Positions 15,816 through 23,922 of a stretch of DNA of 33,738 nucleotides are shown in pieces. The DNA lies in NCBI GenBank assembly GCA_016200135.1, contig JACQFI010000020.1, positions 1 to 33,738 of the forward strand. Reading direction: 5' to 3'. Position numbers and translations under genes: made by a program. The notes beneath the pieces are model-generated. The model saw only the letters and a program-made list of their open reading frames with translations. It did not search any database and was not told the origin of the DNA. This stretch comes from Planctomycetota bacterium. Its GTDB lineage: Bacteria; Planctomycetota; SZUA-567; H5-PLA8. The stretch's first letter is position 1. Each line of letters starts with the position of its first letter.

Positions 15816-18725
15816 GTGAGCGGTTCGGCAAGCCGGAACGGGAACGGGTCCGCGGGGGTGCTCGACGAGATCTACCGGCGCCTCGAGCCGCCGCGGCTCT
15901 TCCAGAAGCTGGAGCTTACCGAGCGTGGCCGACGCTACGTCGGCCGCTGCCCGCAGTGCGGCAAGCGCGAGCTCTACGTCCTGCGCTACGACCCGCGCTA
16001 CCCGGGCCTGCGGGCGCGCTGCAACCGCGCCAACCACTGCGGCTACGCGGTCTCGGCCTGGGAGTATCTCCGCGATGTCGAGGGCGTTTCAGAAGAGCGC
16101 ATCTTTCGCACCCTGGCCGAACGCGCCGGCCTGGATCTGCGCCAGATCGCCCGCCACGGCGGCGAGGACCTGGCCGCCGTCTGGCAGCGCCGCGAACGCC
16201 GGGCTGCGCTGCATGAGGCCTTCTGGACCTGGGCGCAGGAGCGCCTTTGGGCCGAAGCCAAGCACCCCGCCAGCGAGGAGGCCCGCACGGCTGCGTTCCT
16301 GGGCGCACGGGGCTATCCGGAGGCCCTGGCGCGGGCGATGGGCTTGGGTTTTCTGCCGCCGACGGCACAGACGCGCGCGCATCTACTCAGCCGCGATGGC
16401 TTCACTACCGAAGACCTCGCGGAGGCCCCGTTTCTCGACCCGGCCTTCGACCGGTCGAACGAGGCCGGGGAGCGGCTCTACACCCTCGCGATCCCCTATC
16501 CGGAGCAGCACAGTCTCGTAGCCCGCGTAGCGCTTGCTAAAGCCCGTATTCCCGTCGATGTACCCAAGTACCGATATCCGAAGGGCCTGAAACTGGAAGC
16601 ACCTGCGTATATGCGCTCTGTGGATCGAAAGCAGCCCGTGGTTGTGGTGGAAGGCTTCCTCGACGCCGCGTTGGCCCATGCCCTGGCCGAGCAGCAGGAG
16701 GCACCCGAGCCCCTCGAGAGCGCAACCAAACCCGGCAAGAGAAGCACCGCCGAAGCGGAAGCGAAAAGCTTAGGAATTGGGACATGCAAAGACGCGCAAA
16801 AAGGCATAAGAGGACTGGGGCAATTCGTCGCGACAGGCACCAACCGCCTCAACGCGGCCCAGATCGCCGCCCTGCGCGAGGCCGGTATCCGCGAACTGGT
16901 GTTATCTTTTGACTCCGATTCCCAGGGCGCCGAGGTGGGGGGCGGCGCCGGGGAGTCGGGGTCGCTGGCCACACTCGATAAGCTGGCCGAAGCCGGGACG
17001 TTCTTCCCCCGAGTGCTGCGCCTCCCCGCGGAACTCGGCTGCAAGGACCCCGACGAGGTCCTCACCCGGCATGGCGCGGGCGTGTGGGTAGACTTGTTGG
17101 CGAATCGAACGCTTTCCGAGGCCCAATTCCGCGCCGGGATCCTGCTGCGCAAGGCGGGCCTGCTCCCGGCTCCGGAAGCCCTCCCCTCCCCTGCTCAGCG
17201 CGACGCTTTACTTTCGGAGCTCGCCGCGCTGGCGGAACGCGAGGCCGGCCGCCCGCACCGCGCGCTCTTTTTGCAGGAACTGACGGGCCTGCTCGCCGCC
17301 GCGCTGGGGATGGACCGCGAGGCGCTCGCCGCCGCGCTGGAGCCGTTCCGCGCCCGCGCAGCTTTAAAGCGCCGCGCCGACGCCCTGCGCGAGGCCGCGC
17401 TTGCCGTGCCGAACCGGCTCGCGGCGCTGGAGCACGCCTTCGCGCACGAGGAACCCGCCGCCGTCGCGGAGCAGCTTGGCGAGGCCGAGGACGCCCTGCG
17501 CGCGGGGCTCGACCGCGCCGCGGCGCTTGCGGGCGCGCACGCCGGGTCCGCGGCGCTCGAACCGGTGAGTCTCGGCGCGTACGCCGCGAGCCTCGCTACG
17601 CGCGAGGAGGCGCTCGCGACGCCGTACGCGAAGCTCGACGAGGCCGCCGCGATCCACGCGGGGCGCATCACGCTCGTGGCCGCGCGCCCCAGCCACGGCA
17701 AGACGACCTTCCTCGTGAACCTGCTGGTCCACTGGCTCAAGCAGCATCCGCAGAAACGCTTCGTTTTCTTCAGTTACGACGGCCCGCGCGAACAGCTCCT
17801 CTCGCAGCTCGTCAGCCGGCTCACGCGCCGCCATGCGCTGCGCGACGTCGAAGAGGTCCTGCGCGGCAACTTCGCGGCGCTCGATGGCCACCCCGAGCGC
17901 GAGGACCTGGCCGCGAAGACCCGCGCGAGCCTGCGCTGGCTCGAAGAGCACGGCGCGGAACAGCGGCTCTTTATCGTGGACCGCGCGCTCACCGCGAAGG
18001 AACTTGAGGGCGCGGTGCGCGGCATCGCCGCCGGCGGGCCGCTCGGCGCGATCGTAGTGGACTACATCCAGCAGGTGCGCCCGGGCAACGGGAAGAAGTT
18101 CGAGACGCGGCAGCGCGAGGTCGGGTACGTCTCGCGCACGCTGCAAGCGCTGGCGCAGGAGACCGGGGTGCCCGTCGTCGCCGCGGCGCAGCTCAACCGC
18201 CTCAGCGAGAGCCAGGGTAAGACCGACCGCCCGCGGCTGTGGCAACTGCGCGAGGCCGGCGACCTGGAGCAGGACGCGACCACGGTCTTCGGGCTCTACA
18301 ACCACCATCAGGCGCTCAGCGAATCCTTTGGCGGCGAGGAGGCCTCGAGCGCGCTGGGCGTCTCGAACGCGTCAAGCGTCTGGAGCGGCGGGCCGGTGCT
18401 GGGCGCGAACCGGGCCGGTTCGAACGGCCACGGCCGCAAGCGCGGGCGCGCGCACGGCTCCAACGGAAATGGCCACGGCAGCGGCTTGCATACGGCGGTG
18501 ATGGAAGAGGGCTCGCCCGATCTGCTCGAAGAAGAACTCCGCGCCAGCCGCAACCTGGGCGCGGCCTCGCGCTGGATCGTCCCGACCGCCCTGCGCTCCG
18601 TGCCGCTGGACGTGGAAGTGCTGAAGGCCAAGCACGGCCGCACCCACGCGCGTGTGGCGCTGAGCTACGACATGCTGGCGAACTACATCACGGACGGACG
18701 GACGGATGGAGCGCCGGAGGTGTGA
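15816..18725 (+). CDS. Fused primase-helicase: zinc finger, TOPRIM and DnaB-type helicase
   Basis: A 969-aa protein. The N-terminal zinc finger (C45-P-Q-C48 ... C69-x5-C75) resembles the DnaG CHC2 domain. A primase-like TOPRIM domain follows, with Glu279 in VVVVEGFLDAAL and the DxD pair Asp366/Asp368 in LVLSFDSDSQG. A helical region occupies about 430-590. The RecA-type DnaB helicase domain (about 595-960) has Walker A ARPSHGKTTF with Lys629, Walker B AIVVDYIQQV, AAQLNR, and LREAGDLEQDA, a DnaB hallmark. A Gly/Ser/Asn/His-rich insertion (NRAGSNGHGRK...) interrupts the domain near its end. The layout matches phage T7 gp4 and Twinkle rather than separate bacterial DnaG and DnaB. It should prime and unwind DNA, possibly for a mobile element, though no other phage gene is nearby. 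GTG 15816 has AGGAG (15806-15810) 5 bases upstream. Confidence 0.85.
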   Translation: MSGSASRNGNGSAGVLDEIYRRLEPPRLFQKLELTERGRRYVGRCPQCGKRELYVLRYDPRYPGLRARCNRANHCGYAVSAWEYLRDVEGVSEERIFRTLAERAGLDLRQIARHGGEDLAAVWQRRERRAALHEAFWTWAQERLWAEAKHPASEEARTAAFLGARGYPEALARAMGLGFLPPTAQTRAHLLSRDGFTTEDLAEAPFLDPAFDRSNEAGERLYTLAIPYPEQHSLVARVALAKARIPVDVPKYRYPKGLKLEAPAYMRSVDRKQPVVVVEGFLDAALAHALAEQQEAPEPLESATKPGKRSTAEAEAKSLGIGTCKDAQKGIRGLGQFVATGTNRLNAAQIAALREAGIRELVLSFDSDSQGAEVGGGAGESGSLATLDKLAEAGTFFPRVLRLPAELGCKDPDEVLTRHGAGVWVDLLANRTLSEAQFRAGILLRKAGLLPAPEALPSPAQRDALLSELAALAEREAGRPHRALFLQELTGLLAAALGMDREALAAALEPFRARAALKRRADALREAALAVPNRLAALEHAFAHEEPAAVAEQLGEAEDALRAGLDRAAALAGAHAGSAALEPVSLGAYAASLATREEALATPYAKLDEAAAIHAGRITLVAARPSHGKTTFLVNLLVHWLKQHPQKRFVFFSYDGPREQLLSQLVSRLTRRHALRDVEEVLRGNFAALDGHPEREDLAAKTRASLRWLEEHGAEQRLFIVDRALTAKELEGAVRGIAAGGPLGAIVVDYIQQVRPGNGKKFETRQREVGYVSRTLQALAQETGVPVVAAAQLNRLSESQGKTDRPRLWQLREAGDLEQDATTVFGLYNHHQALSESFGGEEASSALGVSNASSVWSGGPVLGANRAGSNGHGRKRGRAHGSNGNGHGSGLHTAVMEEGSPDLLEEELRASRNLGAASRWIVPTALRSVPLDVEVLKAKHGRTHARVALSYDMLANYITDGRTDGAPEV

Positions 18726-18761
18726 GGACGGTCGCGGCCGTATTCCCAAAGCAACCAACCA

Positions 18762-18779
18762 ATGGTTGATTTTCAACCA
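18762..18779. repeat. TGGTTGA-TTT-TCAACCA palindrome, downstream copy
   Basis: Perfect 7-base arms (18763-18769 and 18773-18779) flank TTT, and an A precedes them as in the copy at 19922-19940. It lies between the convergent primase-helicase and broken DUF4143 genes. With the copies at 19903-19940 it brackets the ATPase pseudogene, suggesting either element boundaries or binding sites linked to that gene. Confidence 0.7.
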
Positions 18780-18797
18780 CTACATTTACAGGTTATT

Positions 18798-19879
18798 TCA
18801 GGATGAGCGCGTCCGGCGGGAGCTGGAGGCTCCCGTGCCGTGCCAGAGGGCGCTCATGGGCAGCGCGTGCAGGTTGGGGCCGAAAGGGACGGTCTGCGCG
18901 CCCGTGTAGAGCACCACGCCGCGGCGGAACTTGCGCCCGGCGGCCTCGGCCAGGGCGCGCAGCCCGCGGAAATCTCCGCCGCTGACGCTCGCCGCGGCTT
19001 TCGGCGCTCCGGAGTAAGGCCCGCCAGGTGCGCGAGCAGGCCCGTGTCGGTGAAGTAGACCTTGGGCGACTTGACCAGCCGCTGGCTTAAGTTGCCCGAC
19101 CACGGGCGCAGGAAGTGGACGAGGAACGTGGCTTCGAGCAGCGCAATGTAACGCTTGAGCGTCGAGGGCGGGATGTGGCTGCCCTGGGACCACTCGGCGA
19201 AGTTCTGCAGGGTGCCGGCGCGGGCCGCCACGAGCGCGAGGAGCCGCGGGAGGTCGGTGAGGCCCTCGATGTTGGCGAGGTCGCGCACGTCCCGCTGTAG
19301 GATCGTGGTGACGTAGGCGGCGTACCATTCGCGGCGCCGGTTGTCCTGCTTGCGGCGGAGCGCCTCCGGAAACCCGCCGCGCAGCGCGCGCCCGGCCGCG
19401 TCCGCGCGCGTCTCGGGGACGGCGGGCAGTCCCGAGAAGAGCGCGTCGACGAAGTTGCCGCGCGCACCCTCGAGTTCGCCTTGAGACAGCGGCCAGAGCG
19501 TCAGAATCTCCATGCGGCCGGCCAAAGATTCGGAGAGCTTGGGCAGCAGGAGCACGTTCGCGGAACTCATGAGCAGGAAGCGGCCGGGGCGGCGGTCGCG
19601 GTCCACGGCGGCCTTGAGGGCGACGAAGAGTTCCGGGGCGCGCTGGACCTCGTCGAGGATCGCGGGGCCATGCAGGCCCGCGACGAAGCCGCCGGGATCG
19701 GCGCGGACGGCGGCGAGCACCGCGGCGTCGTCGAGCGTGAAATAGCGCACCGCGGCGCGGCGCTTGAGCGCCTCGCGGACAAGCGTAGTCTTGCCGGTCT
19801 GGCGCGCGCCGTTCACCAGCACGACGGGGGTGTCGGCAAGGGCGCGACGCAGGGGGCCGGCGAGGTGGCGGAGATACAT
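18798..19879 (-). pseudogene. AAA ATPase with DUF4143, broken by an internal deletion and frameshift
   Basis: The N-terminal two thirds are intact AAA_14: MYLRHLAGPLRRALADTP, then Walker A NGARQTGKTT, Walker B AILDEVQRAP and MSSANVLLL. DUF4143 follows (WYAAYVTTILQRDVRDLANIEGLTDLPRLLALVAAR, TLKRYIALLEATFLVHFLRPW, VYFTDTGLLAHLAGL). After LAGL (encoded by 19018-19039) the frame loses all similarity. The expected C-terminus KAAASVSGGDFRGLRALAEAAG...VVLYTG...PFGPNLHALPMSALW continues in another minus-strand frame from about 19002. The stretch normally between these blocks, with the second catalytic-like core (EN.V..E.....EVD), is missing. So the gene suffered an out-of-frame deletion near 19003-19017, estimated at 60-80 codons. 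The family is of uncertain role, often spread between genomes. ATG 19879 fits the family start; 19918 would begin inside the palindrome. Confidence 0.85.
18817..18835. repeat. CGGGAGC-TGGAG-GCTCCCG hairpin at the pseudogene 3' end
   Basis: Seven-base perfect arms enclose a 5-base loop. On the minus strand it falls after the conserved DUF4143 end (ALPMSALW), so it encodes an unnatural tail of the broken gene before the stop at 18798-18800. It may act as a terminator or be an inserted dispersed palindrome. Confidence 0.5.
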
Positions 19880-19902
19880 GGCCGCCACGGTAATGCCTGC
19901 GA

Positions 19903-19940
19903 GTTGAAAATCAACCATCTAATGGTTGATTTTCAACCAT
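19903..19940. repeat. Double palindrome GTTGAAAATCAACCAT...ATGGTTGATTTTCAAC
   Basis: Arms 19903-19918 and 19922-19937 are perfect 16-base inverted copies separated by CTA. Each arm is itself a palindrome (ATGGTTGA-TTT-TCAACCAT at 19922-19940). It sits directly upstream of the ATPase pseudogene; a third copy lies beyond the gene's 3' end at 18762-18779. It could be a recognition site for the gene's product or the scar of insertion. Confidence 0.8.
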
Positions 19941-20055
19941 CGCACAGGCCGAGCCGGGCCGCGGGCCACTATGCCCGTGCCGGCCGTACGGCGGTCGCGG
20001 TGCGCGGACGGGCGGGTAAGCTAGCGGCGGTGGGTTTCAAGCAAGGGCTTATCCG

Positions 20056-20466
20056 ATGAGCGAGGCGCGTACGGTGAGCGTGACGGTCCGGCGCGATGCC
20101 GCGACCGTATATCGTTATCTGGCTGAGCCCACAAACTTCCCGCGCTGGAGCCTGTTCATCCAGGCGATTGTTCCGGACGGCGACCATTGGATCGCCACGA
20201 CGCCGGACGCGAGCGTGCGCATCCGCTTTGCACCGCGGAATGCGTTCGGCATCGTGGACCACTGGGTGCAGGTAAACGCGGACCTGGAGGTGTATGTCCC
20301 GCTGCGCGTGGTTGCGAACGGCGCGGAGAGCGAGGTCCTATTCACCGTCTTCCGCTTGGCCGGGATGAGCGAGCAGCAGTTTGAGGCCGATCTCGCATTG
20401 GTCCGGACGGATCTGGGGCGCCTGAAAGTAGTGCTCGAGGACGGGAACGTAAAGCCCGGGACATGA
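20056..20466 (+). CDS. SRPBCC-superfamily (START/cyclase-like) protein
   Basis: A 136-aa cytosolic protein. The start TVSVTVRRDAATVYRYLAEPTNFPRWSLFIQAIVP is the classic SRPBCC opening: beta strand, then helix with VY.yl..p.n...W. Further strands (HWIATTPDASVRIRF, FGIVDHWVQV, LEVYVPLRVVANGAESEVLFTVFR) and a long C-terminal helix (MSEQQFEADLALVRTDLGRLKVVLE) complete the helix-grip fold. Such proteins bind hydrophobic ligands or act as cyclases or dehydratases; the ligand is unknown. The ATG at 20056 has AAGGG nine bases upstream. It is probably monocistronic, between the ATPase pseudogene (divergent) and the GH2 gene 153 bases downstream. Confidence 0.75.
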   Translation: MSEARTVSVTVRRDAATVYRYLAEPTNFPRWSLFIQAIVPDGDHWIATTPDASVRIRFAPRNAFGIVDHWVQVNADLEVYVPLRVVANGAESEVLFTVFRLAGMSEQQFEADLALVRTDLGRLKVVLEDGNVKPGT

Positions 20467-20490
20467 CTCGGCGGAGATTTGCTCAGTCCT

Positions 20491-20506
20491 TGTATGATCC
20501 CATACA
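20491..20506. promoter_or_regulatory. TGTATG-ATCC-CATACA operator-like dyad upstream of the GH2 gene
   Basis: Perfect 6-base arms flank a 4-base spacer, in an AT-rich gap 114 bases before the GH2 start. GntR-type sugar-acid regulators often bind CATAC-containing dyads, so a control role for the GH2 gene is possible. There is no regulator gene nearby to support it. Confidence 0.25.
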
Positions 20507-20619
20507 TGAAGTGTGTTTTACAAAGGCGTATGTTGTTTCCACCTATGTCATTCGTAAGATCGAAGTGTATCTCTAATAGGCGTTGCCGGACCCCCAATCC
20601 CCTTCAGGAGTAAACGGCC

Positions 20620-22401
20620 ATGCTCGCCCTTCCCCGCCCTGAGTACCCGCGTCCGCAGTTTGTCCGTAAGGACTGGCTGAATCTGAACGGCGAGTGGCAA
20701 TTCGAAATCGATTCCGGCGACAGCGGGCTCGAGCGCGGGCTCGTGAATAAGGAACTCAAGGGCCAGATCACGGTGCCCTTCTGCCCCGAGTCCGAATTAT
20801 CGGGCGTCGGCAACACGGACTTCCTCAACGCCGTCTGGTATCGCCGCAGCGTGGAATTGCCCAAGGCTTGGGCCGGGCGTAACGTCCTGCTCCATTTGCA
20901 GGCCTGCGATTACGACACCACGGTGTGGGTCAACGGCAAGGAGGCCGCGCGGCACCGCGGCGGCTTCACGCCGCTTAGCGTCGACTTGAGCCCCTTCGCG
21001 AAGCCCGGCGATACCGTGGCGGTGACGGTGCGCGCGCGCGACGACAGCCGCAAGCAGCAGCCGTGCGGCAAGCAGTCGATGCGCTACGGCAACTTCGGCT
21101 GCCACTACACGCGTACCACGGGCATCTGGCAGACGGTCTGGCTCGAACCGGTCGCCGCCTGCGCGCTCAAGCGCCCGCGCCTCACGCCCGACGTCGCTAA
21201 CGGTTTGATCCGGCTCGAACAGCCCATCACGCAGAACTGCCCGAGCCTGAAGCTGCGCGCGACGCTCAAGAGCGGCGGGCGCACGGTCGCGGAAGCCGCC
21301 TGCCGCGCCGACCTTGATCTTGGCCCGCGCCTCGATCTGCATATCCCTGAGAAGGACCGCAAGCTCTGGAGCATCGAAGACCCGCACCTGTACGATGTCG
21401 AGATTGAGCTCGTCGATACGGCCGGGAAGGTCGTGGATCGCGCGGCGAGCTACGCGGGCCTGCGCGCGGTGGCCATCGACGGCAAAAAAGTGCTGCTCAA
21501 CGGCAAGCCCGTCTTCCAGCGGCTGGTGCTCGACCAGGGCTACTACGCCGACGGCATTCTCACCGCGCCGACGGACGAGGCGCTCAAGAAAGACATCGAG
21601 CTCAGCATGGCCGCGGGCTTTAACGGCGCGCGGCTGCACCAGAAGGTCTTCGAGGAACGCTTCCTTTATCACGCGGACAAACTCGGATACATCGTCTGGG
21701 GCGAGTTCCCCGATTGGGGCAGCAACGTGGGCGGACCGAGCGGCGACAACCAGAAACATACGCTGGGCTACGTGAGCGAGTGGCTCGAGGCCATCGAGCG
21801 CGATTACTCACACCCGTCCATCGTCGGCTGGTGCCCGCTCAACGAGACCTGGCAGGAGCTCACCGACAAGATCACGGACCTCGACATCGTTACGCGCGCG
21901 ATGTTCCTCGCCACGAAGGCGCTCGACACCACGCGCCCGGTGCTCGACGCGAGCGGCTACTCGCACCGCGTGCCCGAGACCGATATCTACGACTGCCACG
22001 ATTACGAGCAGGACCCGGCGAAGTTCAAGAAGAACCAGGCGCCGCTGGCCGAGGGCAAGCCGTTCGAGAACGGCAAGGGCAAGTGGAACGTGCCGTACCG
22101 CGGGCAGCCGTTCTTCGTCAGCGAGTTTGGCGGGATCTGGTGGAACCCGGATGCGAAACCAGGCGAGGACTCGTGGGGCTACGGCGAGCGCGTGAAGACG
22201 CTGGAGGAATTCTTCGCGCGCTTCGAGGGCCTCTGCGCCGCGCTGCTCGACGATCCCAACATGTTCGGCTACTGCTACACGCAGCTCACCGATGTGTACC
22301 AGGAACAGAACGGCATCTTCCGCTTCGACCGCCGCGAAAAGTTCGGCCTCGAGCGCATCCGCAAGGCGCAGCAGAAGCCGGCGGCGATCGAGCGGCTGTA
22401 G
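20620..22401 (+). CDS. Glycoside hydrolase family 2 (beta-galactosidase/glucuronidase-like)
   Basis: A 593-aa enzyme with the full GH2 three-domain layout. The sugar-binding jelly roll (about 10-185) shows RPQFVRKDWLNLNGEWQFEID, AVWYRRSVELP and DTTVWVNGKEAARHRGGFTPLSVDLS. An Ig-like domain follows (about 190-290), then the TIM barrel. The acid/base glutamate is Glu409 in VGWCPLNETWQE and the nucleophile is Glu502 in FFVSEFGG. There is no signal peptide, so it is probably cytosolic, cleaving imported oligosaccharides. At 593 aa it is the short form, like beta-glucuronidases and many uncharacterised GH2 members; the exact sugar is not determined. The NxK motif expected of true glucuronidases was not obvious. 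The ATG at 20620 has AGGAG (20606-20610) 9 bases upstream. Confidence 0.9.
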   Translation: MLALPRPEYPRPQFVRKDWLNLNGEWQFEIDSGDSGLERGLVNKELKGQITVPFCPESELSGVGNTDFLNAVWYRRSVELPKAWAGRNVLLHLQACDYDTTVWVNGKEAARHRGGFTPLSVDLSPFAKPGDTVAVTVRARDDSRKQQPCGKQSMRYGNFGCHYTRTTGIWQTVWLEPVAACALKRPRLTPDVANGLIRLEQPITQNCPSLKLRATLKSGGRTVAEAACRADLDLGPRLDLHIPEKDRKLWSIEDPHLYDVEIELVDTAGKVVDRAASYAGLRAVAIDGKKVLLNGKPVFQRLVLDQGYYADGILTAPTDEALKKDIELSMAAGFNGARLHQKVFEERFLYHADKLGYIVWGEFPDWGSNVGGPSGDNQKHTLGYVSEWLEAIERDYSHPSIVGWCPLNETWQELTDKITDLDIVTRAMFLATKALDTTRPVLDASGYSHRVPETDIYDCHDYEQDPAKFKKNQAPLAEGKPFENGKGKWNVPYRGQPFFVSEFGGIWWNPDAKPGEDSWGYGERVKTLEEFFARFEGLCAALLDDPNMFGYCYTQLTDVYQEQNGIFRFDRREKFGLERIRKAQQKPAAIERL

Positions 22402-22410
22402 GTTTTGTGG

Positions 22411-22530
22411 TCTCGCGCGAAGAACGGCACGAATTCTAACTGCGCTTAATTGCGCCGCGCTGCGTGTTTCTTCGTGCCCTTCGTGGGCGACCCATCGCCG
22501 TTCTTTGCGCCTTAGCGTCTTTGCGCGAGA
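22411..22530. repeat. Composite inverted repeat of 'CTTCGTGCCCTTCGTGG' and 'CTTAGCGTCTTTGCGCG' words
   Basis: TCTCGCGC and GAAGAACGGC(ACGAA) on the left (22411-22433) are mirrored on the right by TTCGTG (22471-22476) and by the block 22497-22530, whose reverse complement begins TCTCGCGC and ends AAGAACGGC with extra CGCAAAG-type units between. It fills the gap between the convergent GH2 and exonuclease-family genes. Confidence 0.6.
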
Positions 22531-22534
22531 ATGT

Positions 22535-23431
22535 CTACCTCACGTCCACTTCCCACAGCAGCGGGCAGTGATCGGAGAGCTTCGCCAGGCGGCGCCCGTA
22601 GAGCACTTCGCAGGAGACCGCGCGGCGAGCAAGCGTGGGCGAGAGCCAGACGTAGTCGATGCGCGCGTAGGGATTCTCGCTGGGAAGCGTGTGGCCTTGG
22701 ACGCGCGGGTGCAGGCGCCGGTAGAGATCGATCCAGCCTGCGCGCTTGAGATGCCGCGTCGCGTCGGTGCGCAATGCGGCGGTGTCTTTCATGCGCCGCA
22801 CGCGAAAGGGGACGCGCATCCACTTCGTCGGCTCCTTGATGTCGCCGTAGCCGTGCAGGCCGCAGAGGCCGACGTGGTTGAAGTTGGTGCGAAAGAGCGG
22901 GTACCGGTTCAGGTCGATTCGAGTTCGCGGCCGCATGCGCACGGGGCCGTACAGATCTCCCGAAGAGAGGCTGTTCAGGTCGCCGGTGAGCGAGCACCAT
23001 GCGCCGAAGTGCGGTTTCATGGCGCGCGCCACCGTCTTGATCTCCGCGAGGCGCGCGACCTCCGCGAACGGGTTCAGGTGCGTGTTGAAGAAGTGCCACG
23101 TTCGGCCGCCGGGCAAGGGCAGGCGAACTTCCTGATAGCCGAGGTGGAAATGGTCCTGGTCGTCGTGCGCGATGGCCTTGGCGCCGGGTATGCGCGTGAG
23201 CAGGGCCGGCTGGTAACCGTGCGTGGTCCAGAACGGAAAGCCGGCCATCTTCAAGGCGCGTTCGGCGCGGCGCAGCAGCTTGGCGCCGCGCTGGTGCCAA
23301 CCGTTGCATTCCTGCAGCGCCACGACGTCCGGCTTGAGCGAACGGAGCGTGCGCAGGATGCCCTCGAAGCGGCCGTCCATGCCGCCTTCGAGAATGTTCC
23401 AGGTGAGCACGCGGATGCGGTTGGCGGCCAT
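22535..23431 (-). CDS. Endonuclease/exonuclease/phosphatase (EEP) family protein
   Basis: A 298-aa metal-dependent phosphodiesterase/phosphatase fold. Signature residues are in order: RVLTWNILEGG (Asn12, metal), VVALQEC (Glu42, metal), FFNTHLNPF (catalytic His), SLTGDLNSL (Asp/Asn of the catalytic pair), RIDYVWLSP (Asp) and the terminal LSDHCPLLWEVDV (Asp-His pair). Members include DNA repair nucleases, inositol phosphatases, sphingomyelinases and DNase I; sequence alone does not choose between them. There is no signal peptide. The ATG at 23431 has GAGG about 10 bases upstream. The gene converges on the GH2 gene. Confidence 0.85.
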   Translation of the reverse strand: MAANRIRVLTWNILEGGMDGRFEGILRTLRSLKPDVVALQECNGWHQRGAKLLRRAERALKMAGFPFWTTHGYQPALLTRIPGAKAIAHDDQDHFHLGYQEVRLPLPGGRTWHFFNTHLNPFAEVARLAEIKTVARAMKPHFGAWCSLTGDLNSLSSGDLYGPVRMRPRTRIDLNRYPLFRTNFNHVGLCGLHGYGDIKEPTKWMRVPFRVRRMKDTAALRTDATRHLKRAGWIDLYRRLHPRVQGHTLPSENPYARIDYVWLSPTLARRAVSCEVLYGRRLAKLSDHCPLLWEVDVR

Positions 23432-23481
23432 TTTGCTGTTTCCTCAGTTGCCCTTTCCAAAGTGCCGACGCCTTTTTGTAA

Positions 23482-23895
23482 CTAGGAAAAAGCTTTAGGC
23501 AATAAAAACGAGAGAGGCAGTGCAATGCCCGCGAATGGGAAAGGAAAGAACATGAACCCTATAAATGCGCCGGTGAAAATCGAGACGGCAGACTCATAGG
23601 CATTTTTTGCGCCACCATATGTTGGAAATTCGATGTGAATCCTTCCCACGATGAGTCCAGCCAATGTTCCAATAAAGGATGAAACCGCCAAATAAAGCAG
23701 CGATCCCGTCTCGGGCAAGCGCCACGCCGCGGAGATTTCCAGACAGCTTGGAGATAAGCATAACGTGACGACATACAAATCCGTGATGCGATAGTTGAAG
23801 GTTCGTTTGAGCCGCCTGAATTTAGAAATGAAAAAGAAAACGTTTAGAAGAAGCGCTAAATGTGCAAGGATAAGATATACGATGAGGCCCGCCAT
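23482..23895 (-). CDS. Hypothetical four-helix membrane protein, AT-rich
   Basis: A 137-aa protein with about four membrane segments: residues 3-23 (GLIVYLILAHLALLLNVFFF), 40-50 (weak), 68-88 (LLYLAVSSFIGTLAGLIVG) and 105-133 (AVSIFTGAFIGFMFFPFPFAGIALPLSFLL). I recognise no family. Its base composition is visibly richer in A+T than both neighbours, which suggests recent acquisition or relaxed constraint. It lies 27 bases downstream of the dehydrogenase gene's stop on the same strand, so it may be co-transcribed with it. Whether it is expressed cannot be told from sequence. Confidence 0.55.
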   Translation of the reverse strand: MAGLIVYLILAHLALLLNVFFFISKFRRLKRTFNYRITDLYVVTLCLSPSCLEISAAWRLPETGSLLYLAVSSFIGTLAGLIVGRIHIEFPTYGGAKNAYESAVSIFTGAFIGFMFFPFPFAGIALPLSFLLPKAFS

Positions 23896-23922
23896 ACCTG
23901 TGCACCCTCATCACTATAGACT

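Noticed and set aside
15816..18725. Prophage origin of the primase-helicase region
   Set aside because: No capsid, tail, terminase, lysis, integrase or regulator gene and no attachment-site repeat is seen within the window, so only the gene itself hints at a mobile source.
22292..23485. 397-codon plus-strand frame opposite the exonuclease-family gene
   Set aside because: The opposite strand has all EEP catalytic motifs; this frame is low complexity and overlaps the GH2 3' end.
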